Shown: positions 39,832 through 48,907 of the stretch, piece after piece
How the letters are laid out: each line of letters begins with the position of its first letter
How positions within the stretch are numbered: the first letter of the stretch is position 1
Assembly (NCBI GenBank): GCA_015063485.1
Contig: SVUA01000003.1
Span: forward strand, 51,495-115,494
Length of the DNA: 64,000 bases
Direction of reading: 5' to 3'
Source: Oscillospiraceae bacterium
GTDB lineage: Bacteria; Bacillota; Clostridia; Oscillospirales; CAG-272
Position numbers and translations under genes: made by a program
Notes under the pieces: generated by a model
Told to the model about the DNA's origin: nothing
The model's database searches: none
What the model saw: the letters and a program-made list of their open reading frames with translations, nothing else

Positions 39832-41196
39832 ATGAAAATAATAAGAACTATTCCAAAAGAAAACAAATTTTTCGTCGAAGAAACAGTTGAAAACGGCAAC
39901 GTCCGCAAGAGCATTGAACGAGGCGTTATAAACGTATTTGACGAGTTCAAGTATCAAGAGGTGCTTGGATTTGGCGGCGCGTTTACCGAGGCTGCCGCGT
40001 ATAACTATTCTCTGCTAACAGACGAGCAGAAAAAAGACTTTATGGAAAAATATTTCGATAAAGAAAAAGGAATCGGCTATAATTTCTGCAGGACCTGTAT
40101 CAACTCCTGCGATTTTGCTATTGACATATATACCTACGTTGAGGACGGAGACGAAACTCTCGAAACGTTTAATATCGACCGCGACAGAAAATATATAATA
40201 CCGTTTATAAAGGATGCCCAAAAATACACTGGCGAGGAGCTTACGATATTCGCGTCTCCGTGGTCGCCCCCTGCGTATATGAAAGATAACAACTCCTCAA
40301 CAAACGGCGGAAAACTCAAGGAAGAATACAAGCCTATTTGGGCAAAATATTACGCTAAATACATAAAGGCTTTCAGAAACGAGGGCATAACCGTGTCCGC
40401 GATATCGGTACAGAACGAGCCCATAGCTTATCAGCCTTGGGAAAGCTGCTACTACTCTCCGGAGGACGAGCGCGATTTTGTCGAAAAACATCTCGCTCCC
40501 ACGCTTGATAGCGAAGGGCTTTCTGATATAAAGATAATAGTTTGGGATCACAACAAGGAGCGCGTGTACGACAGAGCAAAGCGCATATTTACATCGAAAG
40601 CCGTTGAGGAGCGCGTTTGGGCAGTCGGACACCATTGGTATTCGGGAGATCACTTTGACGGTCTGCGCCTCGTTCACGAAAGATTTAACAAGCCTCTCAT
40701 ATCAAGCGAGATATGCGGAATAATAACCGATAATGTTTTCAATATTGCTGAAAACTATGCAAAAGAGCTCTGCGGAGACTTTAATAACTTTACCGCCGCA
40801 TTTTGCGACTGGAATCTGCTCCTCAATGAAATAGGCGGTCCTTTCCACAACAGAGACAGAAGCTTGCCTGACACCGAAAAACTCGTTTACGAGAACAAGG
40901 GCGTCGGCTGTTACGCTCCCGTGCTCTACGATTCAAACAAAAAAGAACTCATCTACACGCCTATCTATTATTACATCGGTCATTTTTCGAAGTGCGTAAA
41001 GCGCGGCGCGCGCCGTATTGCTACAACGAAGTTTGCGGACAGTATTCAGACTTGCGCGTTTGAAAACCCCGATGGCTCTTTGGTAGTTGTAGTCGCAAAC
41101 ATCAGCGATAACGAGCTTCCCGCGGTTATAAGACATGAGGGCATCTGCACCTCACTTCCAATGCCCGCACACTCTATCGCAACGGTTCTTTTGTAA
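39832..41196 (+). CDS. Glycoside hydrolase family 30 enzyme
   Basis: 454 residues. The N-terminus QEVLGFGGAFTEAAAYN is the GH30 opening; SPWSPPAYMKDN follows. The acid/base glutamate lies in ISVQNEP near residue 195 and the nucleophile in ISSEICG near residue 292. The end is a beta-sandwich domain (TTKFADSIQTCAFENPDGSLVVVVANIS). GH30 members act on beta-1,6-glucan, beta-glucosides or xylan. No signal peptide is present, so cytoplasmic action on imported oligosaccharides is likely. It precedes a MATE exporter by 6 bp. Confidence 0.88.
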   Translation: MKIIRTIPKENKFFVEETVENGNVRKSIERGVINVFDEFKYQEVLGFGGAFTEAAAYNYSLLTDEQKKDFMEKYFDKEKGIGYNFCRTCINSCDFAIDIYTYVEDGDETLETFNIDRDRKYIIPFIKDAQKYTGEELTIFASPWSPPAYMKDNNSSTNGGKLKEEYKPIWAKYYAKYIKAFRNEGITVSAISVQNEPIAYQPWESCYYSPEDERDFVEKHLAPTLDSEGLSDIKIIVWDHNKERVYDRAKRIFTSKAVEERVWAVGHHWYSGDHFDGLRLVHERFNKPLISSEICGIITDNVFNIAENYAKELCGDFNNFTAAFCDWNLLLNEIGGPFHNRDRSLPDTEKLVYENKGVGCYAPVLYDSNKKELIYTPIYYYIGHFSKCVKRGARRIATTKFADSIQTCAFENPDGSLVVVVANISDNELPAVIRHEGICTSLPMPAHSIATVLL

Positions 41197-41202
41197 TAAA
41201 AT

Positions 41203-42552
41203 ATGATATTTACTAAAGACAGATCATTTTATAAAACGCTTATACTTCTCGCCATTCCGATAGCGCTTCAAAATCTCATCACCTTTTCGGTAAACCTTGC
41301 AGACGGAGTTATGGTCGGCGCGCTTGGAGATGCCGCGGTGTCGGGAATGTATATGGGCAACCAGATACAGACCTTGCTTCAGGTCGCAAACGCAGGAATA
41401 GAGGGTGCTATCCTTATTCTTGCGGCGCAGTATTGGGGGAAACGCGATACCTCGTCGATCCGAAAAATAGTTGCCATAGGCGCACGCTTTTCCCTTCTCG
41501 TTGGAATCGCACTTACAACGATTTGCGCCATATTTCCAAAAGAAGTCATCAGCCTATTCACTAAAGATATAACCACGATCCAAGCAGGTGCAGAATATTT
41601 GCGCATCGTCTGCTTCTCTTACGTGTTCTTCTGTATTACACAGTCGTTTATAGCCGCTATGCGAAGCGTTGAATCGGCAAGAATAGGACTTTACGTTTCT
41701 ATTTGCTCTCTTATAACGAACGTAGGACTTAATTATCTCCTCATATACGGAAAATTCGGTTTTCCCGCACTCGGCATAAAGGGTGCGGCTATCGCCACCG
41801 TGATATCCCGTATGGCAGAAACAGTAATTATCGTTCTTTACGTTTTCGTTATCGATAAAAAGCTCAAATTCAAAATCTCCGATATCTTCTCGTCGGATAA
41901 TCTATTGCTCAAGGATTTCGTAAGATACGGTGCGCCTATAATAGCAGGACAACTCGTATGGGCAACGAATATGCTGGCAAGCTCTGCTATCATGGGCAGA
42001 CAGACTGCTATCGGTGCGGTGGCGGCGATGAGCATAGCCGGTACGCTAAATAACCTCGCATACGTCGTAATGAATGGTATGTCGGGTGCTGTCGGTATCA
42101 TCACGGGCAAAACGATCGGCGCTGGCAAAGAGGACAAAATGCGTGAATACGCAAAGACCGTGCAAATGCTCTTTCTTATGCTCGGTATAGTTACGGGAGC
42201 AGCGGTATTTTTGCTCAAAGAACCTTTTATATCACTATATGCGGTAAGCGATGCGGCAAAAGCCGAAGCCGTAAAATATATCAACGTGTTATCGGTAACT
42301 ATCATCGGAACGTGCTACCAAGCCGCCTGCCTTTTCGGACTTGTAAAAAGCGGAGGAGATATCTCTTTCGTTTTCAAAAACGATTTTATATTCGTATTTC
42401 TCATAGTGCTTCCGTCAGCTATCATAGCAACGGTGTTTGGCGCTCCCGCATGGGTCGTGTTCGCGTGCCTCAAATGTGATCAGATACTAAAATGCTTCGT
42501 TGCTATTGTTAAAGTTAATAGCTATAATTGGATGAAAAATCTAACAAGATAA
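41203..42552 (+). CDS. MATE-family efflux transporter
   Basis: 449 residues with 12 predicted membrane helices. The N-half begins IPIALQNLITFSVNLADGVMVGALGDAAVSG and the C-half repeats the pattern with APIIAGQLVWATNMLASSAIMGR, as in MATE proteins (Na+ or H+ coupled drug/metabolite export). The start codon lies 6 bp after the GH30 stop and has no clear ribosome binding site, suggesting coupling. A strong terminator follows. Confidence 0.92.
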   Translation: MIFTKDRSFYKTLILLAIPIALQNLITFSVNLADGVMVGALGDAAVSGMYMGNQIQTLLQVANAGIEGAILILAAQYWGKRDTSSIRKIVAIGARFSLLVGIALTTICAIFPKEVISLFTKDITTIQAGAEYLRIVCFSYVFFCITQSFIAAMRSVESARIGLYVSICSLITNVGLNYLLIYGKFGFPALGIKGAAIATVISRMAETVIIVLYVFVIDKKLKFKISDIFSSDNLLLKDFVRYGAPIIAGQLVWATNMLASSAIMGRQTAIGAVAAMSIAGTLNNLAYVVMNGMSGAVGIITGKTIGAGKEDKMREYAKTVQMLFLMLGIVTGAAVFLLKEPFISLYAVSDAAKAEAVKYINVLSVTIIGTCYQAACLFGLVKSGGDISFVFKNDFIFVFLIVLPSAIIATVFGAPAWVVFACLKCDQILKCFVAIVKVNSYNWMKNLTR

Positions 42553-42555
42553 AAC

Positions 42556-42590
42556 AACGGCTCTGCGCGGATATCCCACGCAGAGCCGTT
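42556..42590. terminator. Bidirectional terminator between MATE and esterase genes
   Basis: AACGGCTCTGCG and CGCAGAGCCGTT flank CGGATATCCCA, with A and T runs outside. A very similar hairpin (CACGGCTCTGCG) recurs at 43971. Confidence 0.85.
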
Positions 42591-42613
42591 TTGTATCTTT
42601 CTTATAGTAATTT

Positions 42614-43579
42614 TTAATCAAGAAGCTGCGACATAAAGCGGAAAACAATATCTTCATGTCCCTTCAAGCCCTCGTGCCCATAATCGGGATATATAACGAC
42701 CTGCTTTTCCGAGGTTATCTTGTTATACATCGCAAACTGCGTAGAGGGAGGACAGGTAGTATCCATCAAGCCCGTTGCCATTAACACCTTTGCTCGAATC
42801 CTTGGCGCTAGATACTGAATGTCGATATATCCGAGCTTTGTAAATATTTCTTCCTCGCGCGAGTGTGTGGGATCGAAATGGCGGAAGTAATATCTGAGTC
42901 CTTCATACGCGCCCTTGTTGAGATCCATTTCAAACACGCGCTTATAGTCGGACAAATAAGGGTATGTAGGAGCGCAAAGACGAATAGAAGGAACTAACGC
43001 GGCGCACGCAACGGTAAGCGCGCCGCCCTGTGAGCCTCCCATAGCACCAACTCTTTTCTCATCAACATAATCGAGTCCCATAATTATGCGAGCAAGCATA
43101 GCGGTATCAAGAAAAAGCTCTCGGCAATGCAGATCCTTAGGATCTCCGTCAAGACCTCTTACAAACTGCGTAGTGTGCGTAGTTCCAAGAGTTCCGCCTA
43201 CGTCTGTCGATCTTCCGCCTTGTCCGCGGCAATCCATACTTGCAATGACAAAGCCCTCGCAAGCATAGCGCAAAAGCGAGTTCCATTCACCGCCGTCACC
43301 GGAAAGCCCATGGAATTTCAAAATAGCGGGAGCTTTTCCCTCAAGCTTTTTAGGCCTTGCGACTTTTGCGTAAATTCTCGCGCCCTTGGTAGATGTGAAT
43401 GTCAGTTCAAAAAAGTCCGCAACTCTTGATGGAAAGTCGTACGGCTTGAACTCCGCGTTCGGCTCTATTGAATTCATCTCGGCAAGAGCTTCGTTCCAAA
43501 ATTCGTCAAAATCGGCAGGACGAGGATTTCTGCCATTATATTCTTTTAATTTTTCAACAGACATATCAACGCATGCCAT
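42614..43579 (-). CDS. Acetyl-xylan esterase / cephalosporin-C deacetylase family (AXE1)
   Basis: 321-residue alpha/beta hydrolase. The N-terminal part NPRPADFDEFWNEAL is typical of AXE1. The nucleophile serine lies in AMGGSQGGALT, with LMDTTCPPSTQF (catalytic Asp) and PDYGHEG (catalytic His). SMDCRGQGGRSTD matches the substrate-side motif. It removes acetyl groups from xylo-oligosaccharides in the cytoplasm. ATG 43579 follows AAAAGGAGAATACAAAT. Confidence 0.92.
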   Translation of the reverse strand: MACVDMSVEKLKEYNGRNPRPADFDEFWNEALAEMNSIEPNAEFKPYDFPSRVADFFELTFTSTKGARIYAKVARPKKLEGKAPAILKFHGLSGDGGEWNSLLRYACEGFVIASMDCRGQGGRSTDVGGTLGTTHTTQFVRGLDGDPKDLHCRELFLDTAMLARIIMGLDYVDEKRVGAMGGSQGGALTVACAALVPSIRLCAPTYPYLSDYKRVFEMDLNKGAYEGLRYYFRHFDPTHSREEEIFTKLGYIDIQYLAPRIRAKVLMATGLMDTTCPPSTQFAMYNKITSEKQVVIYPDYGHEGLKGHEDIVFRFMSQLLD

Positions 43580-43691
43580 ATTTGTATTCTCCTTTTCAGG
43601 TGATTTTTTATTGTTTTAATATTATATCTCAAGTAAATTCTAAAGTCAATACCCTTTTGTTTTTTCGTATCACATAATACATTTTAAATTT

Positions 43692-43957
43692 AAAATTTTG
43701 ATTTGTCGGGGAGGACGCGATTACTTTCTTTTTCGCGAAAAAGAAAGTGGAGTTGCAAGCAACTCTGTCAAAGAAAAAGCAATACAAAAAATTATTATGT
43801 AGCCATTATGGCTATGCAAAACCTTATTTTTGAAAGTTTTTTGAGGGAGTTTGAGGGAGCGAGCATGAACTTTGTTCATGCCCCGTAGCGAAGCGAAGGA
43901 GTTTTTCAAAAAAGTTCCCTCATCGCGTCCCCCTCGCCACCGACTAACCGCAATTTA
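43692..43957. repeat. Dispersed family-1 element R6 enclosing a family-2 hairpin core
   Basis: Outer ends AAAATTTTGATTTGTCGGGGAG and CTCGCCACCGACTAACCGCAATTT. Inside, GGACGCGATTACTTTC and AAAAAAGTTCCCTCATCGCGTCC form a second, nested pair of ends. The core contains TTTCTTTTTCGCGAAAAAGAAAG and imperfect GTTCATG/CATGAAC palindromes. It shows that termini and cores combine freely. Confidence 0.75.
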
Positions 43958-43970
43958 TTTAAACAACAGA

Positions 43971-44003
43971 CCCACGGCTCTGCGAGATGCGCAGAGCCGT
44001 GGG
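43971..44003. terminator. Strong hairpin before the yfcE tail remnant
   Basis: CCCACGGCTCTGCG-AGATG-CGCAGAGCCGTGGG, 14-bp stem extended by AACAAC/GTTGTT. Confidence 0.85.
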
Positions 44004-44008
44004 GTTGT

Positions 44009-44152
44009 TTATAAATTCACCGTCTTATACGACTTGCCGTCAAGGTCGCAAAACGTAAGTATTCTGTTTTCATAAATGATATAGCTCTTCGCCGAATTTT
44101 CCTTGAGTATCGACACAGAGCCGGAATTTACATAAAGATTTCCGTCTGCGTA
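44009..44152 (-). pseudogene. Decayed 3' end of a yfcE-like phosphodiesterase gene
   Basis: On the minus strand it reads ADGNLYVNSGSVSILKENSAKSYIIYENRILTFCDLDGKSYKTVNL and a stop. The intact gene at 47045-47602 ends GEGNLYVNPGSVSIPKENSEKSYIIYENRTLNFCDLDGKVYKTVTL. Only the last 45 codons remain, abutting the GH127-like gene. It indicates an old duplication or insertion at this site. Confidence 0.85.
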
Positions 44153-45856
44153 TCACTTCTGGTGTTTCTGTTGAGACGGTCCCTTATTGGGGGCTCCCGT
44201 AAATTCGATATCCTCGGGAGACGGATAGTATTTCGGCTTCGTAAGATCGCGCTGATAAAGTCTTATGTGCTCCCCCTTAGGCAAAAGCTCGATCATGTCG
44301 CCTCCGCGCCAAAACTCCGTATATTCTCTACCCGCAAAGAACTCCTTTTTCTCTACAGTCTGCATCGAAAATACGAGTTCAAGAATGTCTCCCACATTCA
44401 AGTTCTTTACATATACTGTATCTTCATTCATACAGATCTCCGCAGGTTTTCCGTTCAACAGCAGACTCCACTCGCTTCCCATCCAATCGTAAAGGCGGAA
44501 GCCTGCGTTCATAGCTGTCCTTGCTTCAAATCGGATATTACCGTTATCAGGCATTTCATCGCAAAGGCTCCATGCCTCCGTCTCTTTTTTGGTATGGATA
44601 TTGACGATCAATACACCGTTCTCGTCCGTAACGATATTATCCCACAGGATGCCGAGCGCGATCGGTCCCGTTCCAACGCAGCAGCCCGCAATAGAACGAA
44701 AGCGCGTCAAGGAGATACTATTCGGCTCGGAACCGCCCGTATATCCGCCAAGTAATCGCTTATCAAGATCGTGATAGGTCTTTCCGTCCTTGTCGGGCAG
44801 TGTGTTGTCAACTGTCACGTATCCCGTATATTTTATCTGATTTTCCGAGAGCTGATTTCTACCGAAACGATTTAGATCGTCCCAATATTCGCTCTTTCCG
44901 CAAAGTATCAACTCATAAGAACAAAGAATCATATCCTTGATACAGCAGGTCTCGCAATGCTCCTCCGATTGATCCATCCATTGCGCGTATTCGGGCACCC
45001 AGCCAAACGAGGAGGTCAGAGAGCGAGTATACTTATATATCCTCTCACCCGCATTCAAATAGCTTTCCTCACCCGTAACTCTGCCAAGATAGATAAGCCC
45101 CGCCGCTACCCAGCACGCCGAATGAACGTGTCCGAAATATTCGTACTTGTAATTGAAGTAACGTGACGGACCGAGTAAATAATTGGCAATACCTCTCGCA
45201 AGATCAAGCGCCGTATCATCGTTTGCGATTACGAAACGATCGACAAGCGCGTGGAGCATTACTGCGTTACGGATCGCTTGCTCTCCGCGTCCTGTATGGC
45301 GGCTGAGATCAAATCCGCCATCCATAAGATATACGTCGTTCGGAAATTCGTATATCGGCTTTTTCTCATAGGAATCCCCCGACCAGAAAGTCTTGACCTT
45401 TCGCTCGATTACAAGAGAACGCATGCCTCTTACAAGCTCTGATGCTCTTTTTTCAGCCTCTGTGTCATTAGGATCATTTCGTACCATTCGGTTAAGCGCG
45501 GGCAGAATATACCCCATCTCGTGAAAAGAGGAGTGCATCGTATGCGTCCACGGATATTTTTTGTGATAACGCAGACCGTGTTCTCCCCAACACGACAGCA
45601 CTTGACGGCGAAATCCGTCGTAAAGCTCATCTGATTTATCCGAGCTTCCCAATATTCCTATCAGGCTGTCGACAGCTTCAAACCACGAGCCGACAAGTTC
45701 TGCATCGTCCACACGGCAGTGCTCCGCCTCTGCGGGCTTTTTGTGTGGCAAGGTCAGCCAGAACGGTAAGTAATCGTATGCCCTGTCGGTCATTCCGTCA
45801 ATGTAATTCAGTGCCAGCTTTGCGTCCTCTTTCAGATCATATTGCTGATATTTCAT
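44153..45856 (-). CDS. GH127-like (alpha/alpha)6-barrel glycosidase, divergent
   Basis: 567 residues with helical-barrel signatures (MDGGFDLSRHTGRGEQAIRNAVMLHALVDRF, YLGRVTGEESYLNAGERIYKYTRSL) and a C-terminal beta-sandwich. A Cys cluster SEEHCETCC around residue 300 and AGCCVGTGP near residue 391 correspond in order and spacing to the Glu-3Cys zinc site of GH127 beta-L-arabinofuranosidases. Overall it is only distantly similar to the better GH127 protein at 50.8 kb. No signal peptide. The start ATG overlaps the AraC stop by 4 bp and follows GAGAGGGATACGATTAT, so it is the second gene of a regulator-enzyme pair. Confidence 0.7.
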   Translation of the reverse strand: MKYQQYDLKEDAKLALNYIDGMTDRAYDYLPFWLTLPHKKPAEAEHCRVDDAELVGSWFEAVDSLIGILGSSDKSDELYDGFRRQVLSCWGEHGLRYHKKYPWTHTMHSSFHEMGYILPALNRMVRNDPNDTEAEKRASELVRGMRSLVIERKVKTFWSGDSYEKKPIYEFPNDVYLMDGGFDLSRHTGRGEQAIRNAVMLHALVDRFVIANDDTALDLARGIANYLLGPSRYFNYKYEYFGHVHSACWVAAGLIYLGRVTGEESYLNAGERIYKYTRSLTSSFGWVPEYAQWMDQSEEHCETCCIKDMILCSYELILCGKSEYWDDLNRFGRNQLSENQIKYTGYVTVDNTLPDKDGKTYHDLDKRLLGGYTGGSEPNSISLTRFRSIAGCCVGTGPIALGILWDNIVTDENGVLIVNIHTKKETEAWSLCDEMPDNGNIRFEARTAMNAGFRLYDWMGSEWSLLLNGKPAEICMNEDTVYVKNLNVGDILELVFSMQTVEKKEFFAGREYTEFWRGGDMIELLPKGEHIRLYQRDLTKPKYYPSPEDIEFTGAPNKGPSQQKHQK

Positions 45857-46827
45857 ATAATCGTATCCCTCTCATTCATTTTTTTAATATATGATAACGG
45901 AGAAAGACCAATCTGCTTTTTAAAGGTATTGGAAAAATGGTTGGCGTTATTGAAGCCCACCGCGCTCCATATATGCTTAAGCATTCGCTCGCTCTCCGTA
46001 TCTATCATTTCTCTTGCCCTCTCAATACGGCAAATGTTCAAATATTCCTTAAAGGATCTGTTAAAGCAGCTCTTGAACAGACGGCAAAAATGTCCCGTAC
46101 TGTATCCGAAATACGCTGATATCTCCTCGGTCGATATACTGCGGCTTATATTTTCGTCTATAAACGAAGAAACTCTTGTCATAAACTCATACTGATAAGG
46201 AATGGCATCCTTATCCTCGGCTTCAAGCTTATCTCTTACAAGAACGGAATACATTCTGACAAGTTCGCCAAATACCGCAATGGGCCACTCTGTACGGCGT
46301 TGCTCCGCCTGCTCGATGATAGCATCTATACAATCACACAATTCTGCACTGCACGACTGCTCATGCGAGATAAAATTAGAAAAGCGAAGTCGGCGCAGCT
46401 TATCAAACAAAAGCTTATTGTTTCCTTTCTCTGCGGGAAAGAGATCGGTCGGCTGAAAAATAAGACACACCCTCGAAAATTCCGCCGTTTCATCAGGTAA
46501 GTAGATACCGTGATTCTCAAACGGGTTTACAATCAGTATATCGTTTTCCGTTACCGAATACGTTTTGTTTTTTATTATCACGTTCGCATTTCCTCGGCAG
46601 ATACGCAATATCTCGATTCCCTCGTGAAAATGGTATGGAGAAAGAGCGTAATCCGTGCTCAAGAATCGGCTCATGGAGCTGAGCATGTAATTCTTATTCG
46701 GGCGAATCACGTTGTTGAACGATATCAAAGGAGTTCGTATGCGGTCTTTATAATCGTCCTTGAGTATGCACATCGGCATAACTGAAAAATCGTCCAAATT
46801 TATACGTTTATATTGATGGTCGCTCAT
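45853..46827 (-). CDS. AraC-family regulator of the GH127-like gene
   Basis: 324 residues: an N-terminal cupin domain (HFHEGIEILRICRGNANVIIKNKTYSVTENDILIVNPFENHGI) and a C-terminal AraC DNA-binding domain (SRSISTEEISAYFGYSTGHFCRLFKSCFNRSFKEYLNICRIERAREMI, then AVGFNNANHFSNTFKKQIGLSPLSY). ATG 46827 follows CGGAGGGGAGATTT. It is translationally coupled to the glycosidase downstream and probably activates the pair in the presence of its sugar. Confidence 0.9.
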   Translation of the reverse strand: MSDHQYKRINLDDFSVMPMCILKDDYKDRIRTPLISFNNVIRPNKNYMLSSMSRFLSTDYALSPYHFHEGIEILRICRGNANVIIKNKTYSVTENDILIVNPFENHGIYLPDETAEFSRVCLIFQPTDLFPAEKGNNKLLFDKLRRLRFSNFISHEQSCSAELCDCIDAIIEQAEQRRTEWPIAVFGELVRMYSVLVRDKLEAEDKDAIPYQYEFMTRVSSFIDENISRSISTEEISAYFGYSTGHFCRLFKSCFNRSFKEYLNICRIERAREMIDTESERMLKHIWSAVGFNNANHFSNTFKKQIGLSPLSYIKKMNERDTII

Positions 46828-46967
46828 AAATCTCCCCTCCGTTTTTTATCACAATGAAAGAATAACACACATCTCAAAAAAAGTCAACTTAAAGCAGTAA
46901 GAATATCAGTCTACTTCAAAAACATATCAAGCTATTTCAATATCTTTTCCCACTCTATATAAAAAGA

Positions 46968-46993
46968 CACTTGCGAAAAATATCCTGCAAGTG
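46968..46993. terminator. Weak hairpin after yfcE
   Basis: CACTTGC-GAAAAATATCCT-GCAAGTG, 7-bp stem with T-rich flanks downstream of the minus-strand yfcE gene. Confidence 0.4.
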
Positions 46994-47044
46994 CCTTGAA
47001 ATGAATTTATATTATATTCATTATATTTATTGTATATATTGATT

Positions 47045-47602
47045 CTATAATGTTACCGTCTTATAGACCTTTCCGTCAAGGTCGCAGAAGTTAAGCGTTC
47101 TGTTTTCATAAATGATATAGCTTTTCTCCGAATTTTCCTTGGGTATCGAAACAGAGCCGGGGTTTACGTAGAGATTGCCCTCACCAAACGGCTCGCACAC
47201 AGGGATATGCGTATGTCCGTGCAAAAGGATATCGCCCTTTTTGAGCGGCGGCAACGCACCCGTATTGAATTCATGTCCGTGGGTTGCAAAAAAGGTCAAA
47301 CCGTCGGCGCAAAGATACGCGTACGAGGCAAGAACAGGAAACGAAAGCACCATTTGGTCGACTTCGGTATCGCAATTCCCTCTCACGCAAAGTATCTCAT
47401 CTTTTATACCGTTAAGAAGCTCGATCACTTTCTTCGGCGCGTAACCGCTTGGCAAGTCGTTTCTCGGCCCGTGATAAAGTATATCTCCAAGCAATATCAA
47501 TCTTTCCGCTCCGCTCTCTCGGTATCTCTCTATAAGCTTTTCGGTACATTCCGCGTCACCGTGAATATCGGACGCTATAAGCCATTTCACACGCTTGATC
47601 AT
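47045..47602 (-). CDS. yfcE: YfcE-type metallophosphodiesterase
   Basis: 185-residue calcineurin-like phosphoesterase. Metal-binding motifs in order: ASDIHGD, LLGDILYHGPRND, VRGNCD, ATHGHEF and LHGHTHIP. It should hydrolyse phosphodiesters; the cellular substrate of YfcE proteins is not known. ATG 47602 overlaps the proA stop by 4 bp (ATGA), and GAGGGAAG in the proA end serves as binding site. A decayed copy of its tail lies at 44.0 kb on the far side of the AraC-glycosidase pair. Confidence 0.9.
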   Translation of the reverse strand: MIKRVKWLIASDIHGDAECTEKLIERYRESGAERLILLGDILYHGPRNDLPSGYAPKKVIELLNGIKDEILCVRGNCDTEVDQMVLSFPVLASYAYLCADGLTFFATHGHEFNTGALPPLKKGDILLHGHTHIPVCEPFGEGNLYVNPGSVSIPKENSEKSYIIYENRTLNFCDLDGKVYKTVTL

Positions 47603-48849
47603 CTGACACTTCCCTCGCCGTCGATAAGATATTTTTCGGTCGTAAGCGCAGACAAGCCCATAGGACCTCTTACGTGAAGCTTCTGCGTTGAAATGCCTAT
47701 CTCCGCGCCAAAGCCGAACTCTCCGCCGTCGGTAAAGCGAGTGGACGCGTTTACGTAAACAGCCGCGGAGTTTACCTCGCGCTGAAATCTCTCGCCGTGA
47801 GCCTTATCCCCCGTAACTATCGCTTCGCTATGTCCCGTACTGTATTTATTGACGTGAACTATGGCGTCGGTAAGAGTGTCTACCACGCGAACTGCCACAA
47901 TATAGTCGTTGTATTCGGTGTAAAAATCCTCTTCGGTAGCTTCTGTCGCGTCGGGGATAAGAACGCGTGTCTTTGCGCAGCCGCGTATCTCAACGTCAAA
48001 ATTCTTCATTTTCTCCGCAAACGCAGGTAAAAATTTTGCCGCAACACCCGCGTGAACGAGAACCGTCTCTATTGCATTGCATACTGACGGGCGGCTGCAC
48101 TTTGCATTGACCGCAATATTTAGCGCCATTTCCATATCGGCGCTATCGTCAACATAAAGATGGCAGTTGCCCGCTCCCGTTTCGATAACGGGTACTTTAG
48201 CGTTCTCAACAACGCTCTTTATAAGACCCTTGCCGCCGCGCGGGATAAGAACGTCTACCTTTCCGCGCATCGTCATAAGGATATTCGCGCTCTCGCGCTC
48301 GGTAGAGGTAACAAGCTCGATACAGTGCGGATCAAATTCGCAGGAGTCAAGAGCTTTTTTCATGACCGAAACGAGAGCGGTATTGGTGCATATCGCTTCC
48401 TTGCCTCCGCGAAGAACGACAGCGTTACCCGTTTTGAGACAAAGAGCCGCGGAATCAACAGTCACGTTAGGACGCGCCTCGTAAATGATAGCCACCACGC
48501 CGAGCGGAACGCGTACACGTTTAATGTGTAAGCCCGACGGACGCTCCCACGCGTCTCCCGTTCCGATAGGGTCGTCAAGCTTCGTTACGTCAACGAGGGA
48601 TGCGCATATACCCTCTATGCGCTTTTCGTTGAGCATCAGTCTGTCTATCATCGCCTTTGCAACGCCGTTAGACTCTGCCGCCTCAAGATCGCGCTTGTTT
48701 TCATTTACTATCGTTTCTGTGTTTTCGCGCAAAGCCTCGGCTATCTTCAAAAGAGCCGCGTTCTTTTGCTCCGTACTTGCAAGCGCGAGCTTTGCCGCAG
48801 CCGCCTGCGCGTTATTGCATAAGCTTTCTATCTGTTCGTAAAGCTCCAT
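47599..48849 (-). CDS. proA: Gamma-glutamyl phosphate reductase
   Basis: 416-residue NADPH-dependent aldehyde dehydrogenase superfamily enzyme for the second step of proline synthesis. Motifs include VPLGVVAIIYEARPNVTVDSAALCLKTGNAVVLRGGKEA, LIPRGGKGL, VIETGAGNCHLYVD and the catalytic Cys region KCSRPSVCNAIETVLVH. ATG 48849 begins MELYEQIE. It is coupled to yfcE and separated from proB by about 31 kb. Confidence 0.95.
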   Translation of the reverse strand: MELYEQIESLCNNAQAAAAKLALASTEQKNAALLKIAEALRENTETIVNENKRDLEAAESNGVAKAMIDRLMLNEKRIEGICASLVDVTKLDDPIGTGDAWERPSGLHIKRVRVPLGVVAIIYEARPNVTVDSAALCLKTGNAVVLRGGKEAICTNTALVSVMKKALDSCEFDPHCIELVTSTERESANILMTMRGKVDVLIPRGGKGLIKSVVENAKVPVIETGAGNCHLYVDDSADMEMALNIAVNAKCSRPSVCNAIETVLVHAGVAAKFLPAFAEKMKNFDVEIRGCAKTRVLIPDATEATEEDFYTEYNDYIVAVRVVDTLTDAIVHVNKYSTGHSEAIVTGDKAHGERFQREVNSAAVYVNASTRFTDGGEFGFGAEIGISTQKLHVRGPMGLSALTTEKYLIDGEGSVR

Positions 48850-48907
48850 AATTAAAAACCGTCCTTAAATTTTATTTCTTGATCGATGTATCATAAAACA
48901 ATTAACT

